In this document: positions 37,571-48,109 of the stretch, one piece after another | Numbering within the stretch: the first letter of the stretch is position 1 | Layout: each line of letters starts with the position of its first letter | NCBI GenBank assembly: GCA_016748015.1 | Contig: JAAOMT010000760.1 | Coordinates: forward strand, 634,216-698,215 | Direction: 5' to 3' | Length of the DNA stretch: 64,000 bases | DNA from: Geosiphon pyriformis | Taxonomy: Eukaryota; Glomeromycota; Glomeromycetes; Archaeosporales; Geosiphonaceae | Translations under genes and position numbers: made by a program | The notes under the pieces: generated by a model | Databases searched by the model: none | What the model saw: the letters and a program-made list of their open reading frames with translations, nothing else | What the model was told of the DNA's origin: nothing

Positions 37571-38505
37571 ATGGATTTTAATACTAAACTTAAAGTGGTA
37601 TAAATTTTTAATGAACATTAATCCTCTGCCTATTGGATTTTCAAAATCAAAATTTGACAATTTGGTCCCCGAATATTTCAATAAAAAAGGTTCTAGATAC
37701 TCACGCTGAGGCACAAAAGGCTATGTCACGATTGACGGAAGCCGTAAATATCTTACAAAATTCACCTTCCATTAATAAGCTTCCGCCTGTAGCTGAAAAG
37801 GGAAACGATGAGAAAATCTTCGAGATGGTAGAATGTAAAATTGAAGGCACACAGGTTTCCTCAGCAATTTTATATCGAGAAAATGAGGTCGATTCAAGAC
37901 AAACTCTTGCCCAAAATGATGGTCAATTTTGTGCCGATGTAAACTTTAACCAGCTAGTTAAGGCTGATAACAGCACTACTCTAGGTACCAAATCTTCTGT
38001 CCACCATTTAAATTTGTGTCTGGAACCCAAGATACAGCTGATACCTGATATGGAGGCTAAAAAAGAGACTCCAGCTCCAATATCTTCAAAACGACATTCC
38101 AACTCATCAAAATTAATCACTGTTTCACATTCAGTACAAAGGGCTTATCGCACCAGAGAGAAAAGAAGAGCTTCATTAACGATGAATTATCATCATAAAT
38201 ATAATGATAGTAGTGGATCTGAAACTCGAAAAAGTCAAAGAACAAGAGATAATGGTCCTAAAGAAGCTTCAAATATTTTCGCTGATTTCAAAGAATGTCT
38301 GGAATATCGAAGAAAAGTTGGGACAGGAGTGCAGAAATTGATCGCAGCTGAGTTGACCCAATTGGGAAAGTCCTTTGGAATCGAATTCTCACAAACTGAT
38401 ATTTCCTCAATGGCACGAGGATTAGCTCCTGCACGCCACAAAATAGATTTAGTTAATGCTTGGATTGCGGCTGAGCAGGAAAAAAGGGCTAAAGAAGAAA
38501 TTTAG
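37571..38505 (+). CDS. POU-specific-like helix-turn-helix protein, family member 2
   Basis: Exon 2 (37690-38505, 271 residues) is secure. It starts VLDTHAEAQKAMSRLTEAVN at the same phase-0 intron position as the paralogs. Exon 1 (37571-37597, MDFNTKLKV) is inferred from its likeness to MEVDPNLV and MNFDPELM in the paralogs and from a GTATAA...AAAAAG intron of 92 nt; it is about eight residues shorter than theirs. The middle is Ser/Lys-rich with basic patches (RTREKRR, RKSQRTRD). The last 78 residues form the conserved domain. In it LEYRRK precedes a helix-2 Gln (TGVQKLIAAEL), and helix 3 reads FSQTDISSM, close to the animal POU_S FSQTT-I-SR element. The end is VNAWIAAEQEKR. A nuclear DNA-binding regulator is inferred. 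Confidence 0.75.
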
Positions 38506-39449
38506 AATATAATATCATTCTTATTTGAAGTAAATCGTCTCTATTGAGAAATTTACATGCAAAGATACTTACCAATCAGAACTTTGGATTCACGTATACT
38601 TTTGATAGCCAACTTCAAATATTGAAAAACTGGTTATTATTTTAAGACTTTTTCGCCGATAAACTAATCTGCTAAAATTTCAAAATTGCAAAAGAAGTTT
38701 ATTCTTTCCTTTTATTTAATAAAATCCAAGAATAAAGACCATTTTTTAATGCTAGAAAGTTAGATTTTATTACTTTTTTATGAGCCTTTTCATTTCGAAA
38801 TTATTTATTAATCTCAAGTTTTCTTTGAACAGTTATTATGGAAACCATCAGATTTCCTAAAAAATTTTTATAGTAGATTTTCGTCCTCGAAAAATAATAA
38901 ATCTATTTCCTGAAATTCTGCTTCATTTCCTAAAATTGAATGAGCTTTTACAAATTTGACTTTTCTAAATACAATTATTTACAATTAAAAAAGCGAAAGC
39001 AAAAATTTGGGTTACATCTATTGACTGTATTTTGGAACTATTATTTATTTTGATAAATGATTTGTATTGAAGAATTATTTGGTGACTACATGCTCACACT
39101 TTCAAATATTCAAATTCTGAGCTGAATATAGCCAATTTCACATATTTTTTACCTATAAAGCCTAAGCAGCTGGTTAGTATTTTTAGGAATTACTCAGTAA
39201 AGATTTTGAGCAGCAAAAAGTTTTTATCCGTCGTTAAGGATGTTGTTCAAATCGGCTAAAGATTCATCATACTTACCTTTGCCAATTAGAATCGTCACAC
39301 TTGTGTGTTTGGATTGAACACTTTAGTTTCAGCCACGGTAGGGAGTAAGTTCGATTCTTGGATTTTTTACAATGACCTTAGAATATTATTTTTATGCGGT
39401 ATCGCAATAATAATTCAAACTTACCAATAATCCAGCTTTTCGCTTAGCG
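38506..39449. other. Intergenic, nothing identified
   Basis: A/T-rich sequence between the POU-like gene and the Fanzor-like relic. GC content rises from about 39240 onwards, towards the relic. No terminal repeats were recognised. Confidence 0.55.
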
Positions 39450-40480
39450 ATGTCGGCTCAGGTGTCAACTTCAAGAGACTAGGTAAAGTCATATTGGAAC
39501 GGGTTACCTCAGAAGTTGTGGTTACCTATCTCTGTCGCTCTTCTCCTCCCTCCATAATGCAAAACTCGTGATCCCCTTCGACGAGTAAGAACTTTCCTTT
39601 CCAGCAGCATTGTTTTCAACTGCAGGATGCAAGAACAGCGAGTGACTAAATACAGAAAGAGCGCCAAGCAAGCAAAAAGCGCAAGACAAAAACCAGGAAA
39701 AGGCCAGCACGCAACAAGCGATTACTCTCGGGAGAAACTCTCAGCCGCAAGTTGTTGCTGAGGGTGTATCCCGACCACTCTCAGATGCAATTACTGAAAC
39801 AATGAAATTTGCCTTTAATACTATAGTGAAACAAAAGGCGTTATGTTGTGGTAAACAAGTAAATTACGGAAAAGACAAGGCTGAAGCCTATACATTTCAA
39901 GACATCTTTTTGGTGATGTCTCGGCTATCTGGGGTGAGTAAAATAGCTTCTGTGACATCAAACAAATTGTTCGTCTGTGCAAGTTATGGATGACCTTTTT
40001 GTTGGAAAATTGCTATCGTTACTTCAAAGCAAAAGCAGCCTTGAACATACAACAAAGGGTTGTGCATTTACAGATTGAAATTCATAATAAGATAATCGTA
40101 TTTTTCACTCTCAATTTTGAGGTTCCAGATATGGCGAGGAAAATTATGCACTTTAAAGGAAAAGAAAAAGATCGAAGCTAATTGCGAATATAGAAACAAA
40201 ACGTTCGAAAAATGCTCTACTGGGCATATTATCATTTCCATTAACATTCGATCGCCAAAGCTGAGGAGTTAGGAGGTTATGTTGTCATTCAAAATGAGGT
40301 TATACATCGAAGACTTATAGCTCGTGTGGTAACATAAAAAGCATCTGAAAGCCTGAAGTGTATAACTCCTGGTAATTGAGAGAAATAAAAATCGCCTTCA
40401 AGGGATCCTCCTCCGGGTAATACTTGATGGAGTCTTAATCTTACTGGAATACCTCTTAAAAAGAGTCAGCTATCACTTCA
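39450..40480 (+). pseudogene. Fanzor/TnpB-like RNA-guided nuclease relic, copy A
   Basis: Coding pieces occur in the family's order on the plus strand, in shifting frames. An ATG at 39450 opens a frame that stops after 10 codons. PQKLWLPISVA follows (about 39510-39540), then LLLRVYPDHSQMQLLKQ (about 39753-39803, stop TGA where the family has Trp). LSGVSKIAS (about 39925-39955) marks the segment after RuvC-I, then LQIEIHNKIIVFFTLNFEV and MARKI (about 40068-40145). KAEELGGYVVIQNE follows, with the RuvC-II-type Glu at 40296-40298, and then, one frame over, YTSKTYSSCG, a zinc-ribbon start with one Cys changed to Tyr. The end matches copy B (DGVLILLEYL-type). The IDPG motif is not readable. Deletions and stops make it non-functional. 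The region is GC-richer than its surroundings, suggesting a later arrival than the A/T blocks. Confidence 0.7.
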
Positions 40481-40966
40481 ATTTATTCCCATAAGTGGCA
40501 ATCTATTGGGTAAAGATGGGCTTGGGAATACTCTTATCGGGTCACAGATGTTCCCAAGCTGACCATCGTGTCAACAGCGCAGCATTTGAACCCTCATGTC
40601 AGCTTGTTTACTTTTAAAATTAATTTATTTTATACTATAACCACTAGTAAGAGCTGATATTTTGTTTCACACCAGGGAAAATAACTAACCGTAAAGGACT
40701 TTCTGTTTACAAAATGCCACGAATAACATCCTTGATATATAGTTCTTCAAGACTTATTGGATTTGCCTTTTTATATAGATTTTTTAAATTTTAATAATCT
40801 AAAACGCAAAAACCATTATTTTAATTGAAATTGAGAGAGCTTGCATTAATGATAACAATGTTTAATTATAAATTGGGAAAATATTCATCATCCAGTTTTT
40901 TGTACGCTTCGGTCTCAACCCATTTATTGACAGGTAAATTAAGGAAATGATGAAAGATGCAGTGGC
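40481..40966. other. Intergenic, nothing identified
   Basis: Between the Fanzor-like relic and the small minus-strand gene. No frames, repeats or signals of note. The 3' end of the relic could extend some way in. Confidence 0.5.
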
Positions 40967-41405
40967 TCAGTGATTGATAAAGCATTGGTTGAGCAAAATG
41001 AATTTATCAACGTAATGGACAGCAACAACAAGGTGCATCAACAGATCCTCTTTCTTTTCAATTTCGTAAGGTATTGAATCACATATAACAAATTCGTGCT
41101 CTGAATTTTCCCGAGTTACCTTAGAATCGTTTTTATGTATCTTGCAGCAATATATGCACATCAACACACGATAAAGAAATAAATTTTTTACGTTTTTACT
41201 TTTTAAATTGTTATACATCCTTTATTTCCAAGAATAAACATGTACTATGGCCTTTCCAATCCACACAAAATCACATATGATGGCAAGCTCACTTAGTATC
41301 ACAAAAGTAATGAGTGTATCTTACACAAATACACAGAGAGGCTATCGCATTTTTCACTTACGAATTTGATACTATTATCGTTCCTCCCTTTGAGGTATCG
41401 GACAT
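40967..41405 (-). CDS. Hypothetical small protein, two exons, 98 aa
   Basis: Exon 1 (41405-41362) reads MSDTSKGGTIIVSN and ends at a canonical GTAAGTG donor in phase 2. Exon 2 (41219-40967) begins after ATAAAG and restores the frame: MYNNLKSKNVKNLFLYRVL, then a Cys/Lys segment, then KVTRENSEHEFVICDSIPYE and a helical end (LLMHLVVAVHYVDKFILLNQ). The intron is 142 nt. A TATATATAC lies about 100 bp upstream on the minus strand (41506-41514). The same frame is open upstream to another ATG at 41480, but the TATA spacing favours 41405. I do not recognise the family. The matching phase, donor and TATA together argue for a real gene. The beginning of exon 2 is its least protein-like part, and a different acceptor is possible. 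Confidence 0.4.
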
Positions 41406-41505
41406 TGTGAACGTTTTCCTTTGAAAAAGAAGCCAATATGTTCTTTTTTGCAAGGTAGCACCTTCAGCAATGCGTCTCATGTTGTCCGTTCCTTAAATAA
41501 TCAAA

Positions 41506-41514
41506 GTATATATA
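41506..41514 (-). promoter_or_regulatory. TATA-box candidate
   Basis: TATATATAC on the minus strand, about 100 bp before the ATG at 41405 and about 26 bp before the alternative ATG at 41480. Confidence 0.4.
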
Positions 41515-41611
41515 GATCACTGTTAATATGCCTCTTAATCAATCCAGCAAATTGCGAATATAGCTAATGATTTACTTTGCATTTTTAAACAAAAGGCTTT
41601 TATAAATGATA

Positions 41612-43035
41612 TTAAATCATTGATTTTCGTGCCCATATCCGAAACACTTTGTAATAAGTTTTGTACAGATTGGTTTCTGTACGTATAGATTCAAGTTTTG
41701 CAAAATATTCTGTTGGGGAAATTCCCATAATGGATGGTAAAACAGCGATCAACCCTGATAATCCAAGGATTAGATCCTCAAGCATCTAAGGAAAATTTTT
41801 GTTACTAAAAATTAAGTTGCCCAGGTTGAAATAAAATTTATAAATAAAAGCGGCATTCTTACCAATTCCCCAATTTTCCCGGCCCAACTACCAAGATGGA
41901 TATCTTTAGTTTTTGAATGGAAATCATATAGATTATGACCAATTGATAGATATTTTTGAACGGATTCAGCACTATATTGACCAATTCCATTTCGCTTGAA
42001 GTATTGAAACACTGGAAAAACAAAAGTTTAAAGAATAAACCTCCATTGACATAAAAAAAAATGCATAGTGGGAGAGAGCATCGTCTACATACTTGCATCC
42101 CTGAATTCTGAAAGGATGGGCCCAGCATTGTAGATTTCAAATTTATGGTTATCTTTTCACAAAATATCGATTTAAAATAAATGAAGACAATATTATCTCA
42201 AAAAGGTCTATTACTTGATCTAATTTTTAGTTTTGCTTCCACGAACCTTCGATCTCAAACCACCCATTAGGTTTGATGACTCGAACTATCTCAGCCAATG
42301 CGGTTTGAGACCATTCTCGTTCTTTGATTGAATCGAAAAGAAAACGCTGATGCACAAAGTCAAATGTATCAGCTGGGAATGGGATTCCATGAAGTATATT
42401 TGATATTAGAAAATGGGCGTTTTCAGGTTTTCGATCTTTATCTGGGAATGTCGGACTTATGTCTATACCAATTGTTGATGATAATGGATATTTTTTGCTA
42501 TTATCCTATTTAAGAGAAATAAGAATATTAATAAAAATATTTTTATTAACTTGAAAATGTTCATCAATGAAAAGATGTTTTTTACCAGGACCCAAATACC
42601 AGTGCCAGTACTATGTTGAAAAATCATGTAAAAATGTATTAGCTATTTTTCCACCTGTAGAAACCACCATATCACTTACCCAATATCCAAAATTGCCGTC
42701 GAAATATTTTCCATTTTCTTTTGAATAGGTGCCGAAAATTTTCCACCCCATATAAGCTTCAAGAAATAATGCTGATTATATTTCCTTGCAGCCTCTATTT
42801 GATCATTCGGCGAACTCGTCACAATAGTCTCATCACCAGCCAGATATCGTCTCCCATTTACAAAAACAAATTGATCAAACGTATTTTCTTCTCGTGCTGC
42901 TTCTAATGGGTCAAGCGAAGAAGAGGTACTTAGAGAATCAATTGAACATGTTTCATAATTATCTGTGTTAAAAACGTTTACAAAGTTAGTTGGGGGCATT
43001 ATTGATCTGGTTGAGAAACTTTGTAAATTTTTCAT
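41612..43035 (-). CDS. SAM-dependent methyltransferase, six exons, 340 aa
   Basis: Exons 43035-42680, 42610-42586 (a 25-nt microexon), 42505-42247, 42152-42093, 42011-41863 and 41785-41612 keep a single frame to TAA. The class I Rossmann methyltransferase pattern is clear. N-terminal helices (RKYNQHYFLKLIWGG, KFSAPI) lead into motif I, LDIG-TGTGIWVL, split across introns 1 and 2, which binds S-adenosylmethionine. Next come GIDISPTFP (acidic residue after strand 2), PFPADTFDFVHQRF (motif II region) and LAEIVRVIKPNGWFEIE (motif III, typical KP-GGW-E). The C-terminal part (IYNAGPILSEFRDAMFQYFK and onward) is the helical lid of fungal family members. Length is normal and no inactivating change is seen; substrate unknown. 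Intron 3 uses a less usual GTTCGT donor. GTG at 43101 is in frame upstream, but ATG at 43035 is the first true start. Confidence 0.9.
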
Positions 43036-43780
43036 ACTCAAAATGAAAGTTATCTTTGGTTTATAGCAGAATTTTCTTTGGAGCTCTGTGATAAAAGTCA
43101 CGTTTCACGGGATTGTCCTTTGTTTCAATTTTCAGGGGTTTTTGTGTAGCTTCTTATCTGAAATTGGATTTTCAAAGCTTTGACCAGTTCAAATGGTTAT
43201 TCAAAAGAAACGTATTAAAATAAGGTTTTAAATAAAAATTTGAATTTGGGGTTGGGGTTGGGGTTGGGGTGGGAAATGAATTTTTATTTTTGTTTGGTTT
43301 CACAAATCCAAATTTTTGAATTTTAAATTACTTTGCGGAAATATTTACTAAAAAAGAGTTCCATTGTTGAATATCTTTTAGTGAGAAGGTAGAACAAAAT
43401 TTGTTCAAAAATAACGAGTTTTTCATGATTTACTATGCTTAATCAACCACTATCTACAGGTTACAACAACACACAAACCTGGATTATGCGCTTTCTACAC
43501 GTGATTAGCCACCTTTTTCGTGAATTCAGCTTTTAAGAAAAATGAGAATCCAAAAGTTTTCATAATAAATAAAAACTAAAATTAAAAACGATTGAATTTT
43601 AAAAATAAAACAATCCTTTCTAACTATCTAAAGCTACTAATCAAAGAGAAGAAAGCAATCGGGATTTTTGAGAGCGCAATAGTCTTTTTTTTTCTAAAAT
43701 AAATCTATTAAATTTAGAACATAATTCCTCGTGGTTTTATATATTAATAGTGCTATGACTACTTTTTTTTCATTAAAATA
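43036..43780. other. Upstream region of the methyltransferase
   Basis: Holds the GGGGTT array at 43248-43272, about 210 bp upstream of the predicted start. No other frame is supported. Confidence 0.5.
43248..43272 (+). repeat. Interstitial (GGGGTT)4 telomere-like array
   Basis: Four GGGG tracts separated by TT, followed by TGGG. It is identical to ciliate-type telomere units and unlike the TTAGGG expected of most fungi. Capable of G-quadruplex formation. It lies in the promoter-side flank of the methyltransferase gene, with the G-rich strand opposite the gene's coding strand. Confidence 0.85.
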
Positions 43781-46700
43781 TCAGCTTTTAGAAGAATAAA
43801 ATGATGAATATTATGTTGTTGTACCTTGTCATATTTTTAATTTAACAAAAGCTTAGATTATTGATTATTCAAACCTAAAAGTAAGTTATTTAATATTAGT
43901 TCTAGTAAAAATTATTATTGATTATAAAATAATTATAATTTATTTTTTTCAGCGTCGCAGTTTTTTCATTGATGTTAAATAGAAAGTTTTAAAATAAGTA
44001 TTTATGCCAATTGGATTTAAAATATTATTTACAAAATTATTATATTTAATAAACCACTTAATTTAAATAAAATAACTAATTAATTTTGGTTATATATTTA
44101 AGCAATTAACCAATTTATTATGTTTTTTATGGCATTATTTAACAAAACTAATGTTAAAGCTAATAATAACTTTATTTTTTTGGAAATTCAAGTACAGAAA
44201 ATAATTTTAATAATAAAACTTTTTGTAAAATTTGTTGGTTTTTTAATAAAAAGTATAAACTTCTTTTATGCTGGCTTTGTTGTTTTAAGTAAATTTTTTT
44301 TTCTATATATTAACTTAAATAATAGCCAAAAGTTTTGTAAATTTTAATGAAATTATTATAATAAAAAAGTTTATAAGATTCATAAAACCCAAAAAAATAT
44401 TAATAATACTGTATAATTTTAAATACTATTTTGGCATAATGTAGTTTTAATATAAGTTTAATAACTATTTATATATATAAATATTAATTGGACTAAACTT
44501 AGTTAAAGAATTTAAATAAATAAATATTTGTTTATTTACAATTTAAAAAAGTTTATACATGTTAAAAAAGATTAAGAATGTTATTTTTTAAAATAATTTT
44601 TTAATAAAATAAAAATAATAAAACTACAAAACAGAAATAATGTTTTAATTAAATCTAAAAAAAACATTTGATCAATAAAGTATAAATTTATTTTAACATA
44701 AAAGAGAAAATTTATTTTGACAAGTATTTTTTTAAAAAAAATAACAATTGATATTCGAATTTCAATTTTTTTCTTTGATAATTTTTTTATTTTATTGTCA
44801 TTAAAATCTTTAAAACCAATTGGCATATCAACTGTGCTAATTTTATGTTATTAATTTTTATTTTGCAATCATAAAAAGCTATTAAACTTCATCAACAAAA
44901 TTATTATGTTTTATTTTCACATTTTTGACATAAGAATGCAACAACATATTTATTTTTATAAAGAATAACAAAAAGACACATCTGTTCTGATTAAAAAGAA
45001 TTAACTAACAATTATTTTATGCTAATATTAATGACAAAAACCAAATGGATAGTTTCAATGTTTGTTTTTTGACTTTAAGTTTTTGCCTATTCTTTACATT
45101 GGTATTTAAACATGTATGTTTTTGAATATATTGGCAAACAAAATGTTTAAAAATTTACCTGTTTTTGTTTTAAGCTTAATTATCATATATTCTGACTTGT
45201 TTAAGTTGCATCAAGTTTAGGCCTGCATTCAAAAATAACCTATAATTTTGCTAATAAATGATGACATAGACAAATGAGAGATTTTGGGAGAGATTTGATC
45301 TCTAAAACAAAAGGATTTGGAAATAGATACATGTAGTCTCTGTGGAAGGATAAATTAGATTTGGGGAAAAAAGTCTTTACATCTGAAGAGTGTAAATAGA
45401 GATGTAAATGTTGCATGTAAAATTTTCTTTATTAATAAAAAGTTTTTTTGTGTCATTAAATATCAAGGACAGCCCCAATTCAAATGTTTAGAAAGTTAAT
45501 CTGTCAGCTTTTATGAAAACTTTAATACCTCGCTCAAAATTACTGTACTTTATTAAATTGTATCCCTGATTTTTTAAGAGGTTGTAACTCTCTAAAAGTA
45601 TGATATTTTAATTTAATCAAATTTCGATGGGTTTAAGGATGAAAAGAGTCAAACTGAAAGTTGAGCAACTTTTTTCAAAAGTTCAATTTAAAATTTTACT
45701 AAATACTTTAATTGTTATTATTTTAAAAATTTTCAGCAAACAAATGTTATTTTTTTGAAGGCTCTAATTCTTTTATTAGTCACTAAACTTATATTCTCAA
45801 AAAATTGAATTACGCTTATAAAAAGAAATATTTTCTTGGATAAAAATTAGTCAACTATTACTGTTCTCTTATATATAAAAAACTTATTTAATTCAACATT
45901 CAATCGGAAACTCTTTTAAACTCCTTTTTTAAAGCCACAATTATTCTTTTGGTTTCTCTGCTTGACTTGACATCAAAGAAAAGATGTGAAATTTTAAGAT
46001 TCTTGCCCAAGTATTATTATATTCAAGGATTAGTAATAAAGGATTTATGTTTTGATAATTTTGAAACATTTTTTTTCGACTTTAAAAATTCAATTTTGCT
46101 TTCTAATTATTTAATATACTTTTTAAATTTCATGAAAATAATAAAGATTAATAAGGATATTGATTTGTGAAATAATGAATCTTCATAAAAATCTAAATGA
46201 TATTTACAAGCTATTTAACAAATTCAAAGATTCTAAATACGATGTAGCCTCTGAAATACAAAAATTTCTAATAATCTATTTTCTAATTTATAAAAAAGTA
46301 TTAAAGCTTCTTTTAAATCGTTTTTTAAAATGAAAATGCTCAAATTTCTAATGCAAAATAAACTTTAAATAATTCAAAATTTTGTTTCGCTTAATATTGC
46401 TCTGGGATAAAGGGCCTGAAAACAAAAATCTTAATAGTATTTCGCACTTTATTAAATTTCGGACCTTGCGAATAAAAATGATGAAAGTAGTCCAAAATCA
46501 CATTTCTTGATTTTTTTAAACAAATAATCGTTTAAAATTTATTCAGGATTATTCATTCGGACCTGCACTTTAACTATTTCATTCTTTTTTAACCAATCAT
46601 TTGTCATCATCTAAATTGCTCACGCATCAGTGATTCAATTTGATAACGATACTTACCAAATCTCAAACCGAGCTATCTGCGTGTAAGAATCAATTAAAGT

Positions 46701-46950
46701 AAGGCTGACATCATCCCTTCAATATAAATTTTAATAAATAGGTAAAAAACTGTTTTAAAATAACCACTTGATTTTAAATTCTGTCACTCTTTCTTTGCTA
46801 TTTCAAACTTTTTTCATTCATTAATTTACTTAAAAACTTAAAAACTTAAAAATTTTCAATCAAAACTGAAAACTGAAAACTGATTTTTTTAATAAAATAA
46901 AGGTGAGAAATTCGCCCAATTTTTCAGATTATGATATGTAGATTTAATTA
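43781..46950. other. A/T block grading into upstream region of the gene at 47025
   Basis: 43781-46400 is an extreme A/T block with only compositional frames (44120-44347 plus, 44581-44826 minus, 45949-46170 plus). 46400-46950 is more balanced and is presumably the promoter region of the gene starting at 47025. A CAAAACTGAAAACTGAAAACTGA triple repeat lies at 46861-46883. Confidence 0.6.
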
Positions 46951-47024
46951 CATATTTCGTATTGTTTAATATAACCTTTTTTTCTTCAACAATTTATCTA
47001 CAAACTTTTTTTTTTGACTCCAAG

Positions 47025-48109
47025 ATGGAAAACGTACTTGTAAAAGATGGGCAAAATGTTGTTGAGTCGCAAGTAAATGGAGAAGTTGGTCAAATAATTC
47101 TTGATCAAAATACCGCTGAACAAGTGAGAGTTCAAATTCAAAAGGTAAAGATCATTTATAATAATATTACCTCATAAGATTATTGAATACATAAAGATAC
47201 CACTAAACTGTGTTTCATTATTAGGTTTACGACTCGCACGCTATGACGATGTTTCACGTAAAAAACTTGTCACGCTTGCTCTCTATTCCAGTAGTTATCA
47301 ATGAACACGTCTTGAATGGAGATGTACAGCTTAATGATGACGAAGGAATAAATTCTTTCAAACATGAATCAATTTCCAAGGATGAAGATAAATCATTTAG
47401 TTCAGCTGATTCGCGTGATAAAACCCAGCCCAATGCTCATGTTGCCGAAGAAGAACGGCCTAATTCACCTCCATTATCTTCAGCTAACGAAGAGCATTCC
47501 TCTTCAAGTTCCTTCGCCGCTGAGGAAGAAATAGAAGATGAAGAAACAATTGCAAAAGCTCTTCATCCAGAAAAGCATATCGCAACGCAAAAATCTCGTC
47601 GGGTCAAACGAAATAGTGAAGAGCAAAGAGACGACTTGATTGAGAATGAAGGACAACTTTCAAAAAAATCGAAAAGGGGAGGTGGTCCTGGTAATAATCG
47701 TCGAGGAGGAAGACCAAGGAAAAATATTTCTGTGGTTAGCTCAACATTGACAAGAAATACAGCAAATGGTAGTAACAGTGTTTCTCGACCTCAAATTCTT
47801 CGTCAACCGGAAACCCCTGAACACCAAAAGATGTTGGACGATTTTAGTCAATGTATGGAAAGACGTAGACAATTAGGAAACGCAGCCCAGAGAATGATTG
47901 CCGAGGAGATGACGAGTTTGGTTACTAACGATGTTGTAGTAATTTCCCAGAATGATGTTTCCATACTGAATCGAGGAGGTCTTACTGCTACCTTCAAATT
48001 CGATGCTATTAAAGCTTGGATTGCCTGGGAAAATTCAAAGATCAACACTGATGCAAATGAGCACCAAGAATCAAACACAAAAGGAGAGGCAGAACCTGAG
48101 CAGACATAA
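47025..48109 (+). CDS. POU-specific-like helix-turn-helix protein with AT-hook-like motif, family member 3
   Basis: Exon 1 is 47025-47144 and exon 2 is 47225-48109, with an 80-nt GTAAAG...TTAG intron in phase 0 at the family's conserved site; 334 residues. The N-terminus is longer than in the paralogs. The segment after the intron (VYDSHAMTMFHVKNLSRLL) keeps only a trace of the shared helix. An acidic Ser/Glu-rich region (about 70-150) is followed by KKSKRGGGPGNNRRGGRPRK, which contains a GRP core flanked by basic residues, like an AT-hook. Residues about 237-310 are the conserved domain: FSQCMERRRQ, helix-2 Gln in AAQRMIAEEM, helix 3 VISQNDVSIL and the end IKAWIAWENSK. Both glutamines of the POU_S alignment are kept. 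The Glu/Asn-rich tail lacks a homeodomain. A nuclear regulator binding A/T-rich DNA is inferred. Confidence 0.8.

Noticed and set aside
39333-39360. tRNA-like B box (agttcgattcttgg)
   Set aside because: No matching A box at the right distance and no cloverleaf could be folded by eye.
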